A stretch of 7,642 nt of DNA from Bacteroidota bacterium (GTDB taxonomy: Bacteria > Bacteroidota > Bacteroidia > Flavobacteriales_D > Crocinitomicaceae): the NCBI GenBank assembly GCA_016866375.1, contig VGMK01000094.1, positions 1 to 7,642 of the forward strand, given 5' to 3'. The notes under the pieces are model-generated. The model was given only the letters and a program-made list of their open reading frames with translations, made no database searches and was not told where the DNA came from. A program made the translations under genes and the position numbers. Of this stretch, positions 6,126 to 7,642 are shown in pieces (position 1 is the first letter of the stretch; every line of letters starts with the position of its first letter).

Positions 6126-7426
6126 GAGTTCTTTCCATTTTTTTTATTTGCATAACTGTATATTCTTTTTCTCAAGAAATCAAGCACATTAAATTAGGAA
6201 CCAAGTCCTCCGGTAGTGGTGAGATTACACTGGAGTTAATTGCAAGAAGACAGAGTTACAACTTAAGGCCGACAAGTCAAAATGATGTGTATGAAACAGT
6301 AATAAATTCACCAAAGTCTGTTATTTTTTCAAAAAGTGGGGACAAATTTTATGTTAATTCCTTAGAGGGGCACGAGACAGGTGTGTTCGATGCTAAAACG
6401 TTTAACAAAACGAAGGTGATTCGTCACCAATTTGACGAAAGTAACGTTGGAAAATTATTTTTGAATAATGAATCCTCCGTATTTGGTTATTCTTTCTTTG
6501 GAAGTAGTGAGATAAAGAACAGGAATTATTTTTTGGGAAAGCCTGTTGAAAGTTGTTTATCACATGACGGAAATTATTTATGGATTACGTATTACCGGAG
6601 AAGTTACGATTTGAATGCTCAATGTCCATCAGCCGTTGCTATTATTGATACCCGATCAGATGAGATTGTTCGAGTAATGCCCACCGGACCGTTACCAAAA
6701 ATGATTGCATGTTCTCCTGATAATCGCTTCATTGCCGTCACGCATTGGGGGGATAATACCGTTGGAATAATAGATATTTCATCAGATGATCCATTCAAAT
6801 TTCAATATATCAATCATTGTATAGTTGACAAACGACTGGAAATGAATTTTGGCAATACGGAAAAAGTTGACAGAGATGCTGATTGCGGTTTTTGTTTAAG
6901 GGGCACAACGTTTAGTCCTGACGGAAAATTTTTGTTTGTAGGTAAAATGGGGGGTGGAGGTGGAATATCAATTTTTGACACAAGGGATTTTAGTAGCCTC
7001 GGAAATGTAACGGGAATGCAATCTAATTTGAGACATATCGTAATTTCTGGCGAATATTTATTCTTGAGCGCAAATAAACCCGGATATGTTCAGCGAGCAT
7101 CATGGCGCGAATTGACTAAATTTCGTATCGAGCATCCAGGGCAATCCGTTAAGTTTGAAAACTGGTCGGAAACGTACGTAGGAACAGGGGCAAGAACTAT
7201 AAGTCTTTCTCCAGAAGGAGACTATATTTTCGCAGCAGTAAATACTTTGTCGAAAGTCGTTGTCGTTGACACGAAGTCTATGAAAGTTGTTGCGGAGATT
7301 GCTGCAGATTCCTTCCCAGTTGGTATGAGTATATCTCCTAACGGAGAATACCTTGTAGTTACATCTCAAGGCAAAACAGACGGTGGGGGCAATTCAGTAA
7401 TGATCTTTCAAATAAAAAAAAAATAA
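6122..7426 (+). CDS. Secreted seven-bladed YVTN/YncE-type beta-propeller protein
   Basis: This 434-aa protein has a signal peptide (1-17, cleavage FS|QE) followed by a propeller in which seven blade-like repeats can be counted: about 63-103, 140-189, 190-230, 258-299, 302-336, 356-396 and 398-433. Hallmarks are FSKSGDKFYV (69-78), ACSPDNRFIAV (196-206), FSPDGKFLFV (264-273), SLSPEGDYIFAAV (361-373) and SISPNGEYLVV (403-413), each followed by a VxVxD/IxIxD strand such as VVVVDTKS. This fits the YVTN beta-propeller family, whose members are mostly periplasmic or surface proteins of unknown ligand. An unusual insert between blades 3 and 4 (231-257) contains DRDADCGFC (250-258), with an alternating Asp pattern and a CxxC pair. 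It is the last gene of the PH/lipoprotein/propeller unit and overlaps the lipoprotein gene by four bases. It lacks a C-terminal sorting domain, so it is probably not a type IX secretion cargo. Fold sure, role unknown. Confidence 0.88.
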   Translation: MRVLSIFFICITVYSFSQEIKHIKLGTKSSGSGEITLELIARRQSYNLRPTSQNDVYETVINSPKSVIFSKSGDKFYVNSLEGHETGVFDAKTFNKTKVIRHQFDESNVGKLFLNNESSVFGYSFFGSSEIKNRNYFLGKPVESCLSHDGNYLWITYYRRSYDLNAQCPSAVAIIDTRSDEIVRVMPTGPLPKMIACSPDNRFIAVTHWGDNTVGIIDISSDDPFKFQYINHCIVDKRLEMNFGNTEKVDRDADCGFCLRGTTFSPDGKFLFVGKMGGGGGISIFDTRDFSSLGNVTGMQSNLRHIVISGEYLFLSANKPGYVQRASWRELTKFRIEHPGQSVKFENWSETYVGTGARTISLSPEGDYIFAAVNTLSKVVVVDTKSMKVVAEIAADSFPVGMSISPNGEYLVVTSQGKTDGGGNSVMIFQIKKK

Positions 7427-7545
7427 ATGGGCAGATAATTTGCAATCTCGCAATAATGTGAACGATTTGTGTTGCTTGTTTGGGTAACCTCTCGGCATTT
7501 AACACAGCGCTGATCATCTTTTAAATCAGTTGGGAATAAATAGAA

Positions 7546-7642
7546 TTATTCAATCGGATTAACGAGCGGTTGTTGACCGGCATTTTTAATTTTAGGAAGG
7601 TAATACCGAAAATCTACTGATAAAAAAGCTCCACTAACTTTT
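7546..7642 (-). CDS. 3' end of a minus-strand gene entering from the right edge
   Basis: On the minus strand the frame from base 7641 down is open for 31 codons and ends with TAA at 7546-7548. The translated tail, VSGAFLSVDFRYYLPKIKN followed by AGQQPLVNPIE, has alternating hydrophobic and aromatic residues in its first half, like a beta-strand of an outer-membrane barrel or similar protein, then a polar end. The piece is too short to name a family. It is convergent with the propeller gene across 119 bp. I trust it as coding because the composition is protein-like and no other frame there stays open sensibly. Confidence 0.55.
   Translation of the reverse strand, partial: KVSGAFLSVDFRYYLPKIKNAGQQPLVNPIE

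Noticed and set aside
7100..7369. Minus-strand 89-codon open frame
   Set aside because: It is antisense to blades 5-7 of the propeller, whose repeats are unmistakable.
2891..7426. Idea that the propeller and OmpA genes form a type IX secretion locus
   Set aside because: No PorK/L/M/N/P-like gene or C-terminal sorting domain is visible in the window; only a partial domain resemblance to PorE exists.
7510..7529. CTGAT/ATCAG inverted repeat in the convergent gap after the propeller gene
   Set aside because: The stem is only five base pairs with a ten-base loop and no following T-run.

Overview
The window reads as chromosomal sequence from a Bacteroidota bacterium, most likely of the Flavobacteriia. 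Four things point that way. The DNA is AT-rich. No gene has a clear GGAGG ribosome binding site; A-rich stretches precede several starts instead. TAnnTTTG-type -7 boxes lie just before two genes. The exported proteins are typical of the phylum: OmpA with PD40 repeats, short lipoproteins ending in FSC, and signal peptides cleaved before Gln. The genus cannot be told from the sequence. No mobile element, tRNA, rRNA or CRISPR array was seen.

Left part (1-2740, all on the minus strand): read in transcription order, a 135-aa cytosolic protein of unknown function (2333-2740) is followed after 93 bp by lemA (1676-2239). Eight bases later comes an HtpX-like M48 membrane metalloprotease (705-1667), and 34 bp further on an exported endonuclease/exonuclease/phosphatase-fold protein (1-670) whose C-terminus lies beyond the left edge. 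LemA plus M48 protease is a well-known conserved pair. The phosphatase-fold gene is probably a passenger in the same transcript.

Middle part (2741-4967): a 150-bp divergent intergenic region separates the unknown gene from a 435-aa outer-membrane-associated protein with a PD40 beta-propeller and a C-terminal OmpA peptidoglycan-binding domain (2891-4198). It runs tail to tail, only 4 bp apart, against a minus-strand lipoprotein of unknown function (4203-4967).

Right part (4968-7642): a 37-bp divergent gap starts a compact plus-strand operon of three genes. These are a two-helix membrane protein with a bacterial PH (bPH2) domain (5005-5523), a small lipoprotein of unknown function (5541-6125), and a secreted seven-bladed YVTN-type beta-propeller (6122-7426) that overlaps the lipoprotein gene by ATGA. 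A 119-bp convergent gap follows, then the last 31 codons of a minus-strand gene that enters from the right edge (7546-7642).

The common theme is the cell envelope: membrane quality control on the left, and outer-membrane, periplasmic and surface proteins in the middle and right. I see no convincing defence system, toxin system or biosynthetic cluster. The least explained parts are the PH/lipoprotein/propeller operon and the three proteins of unknown function.
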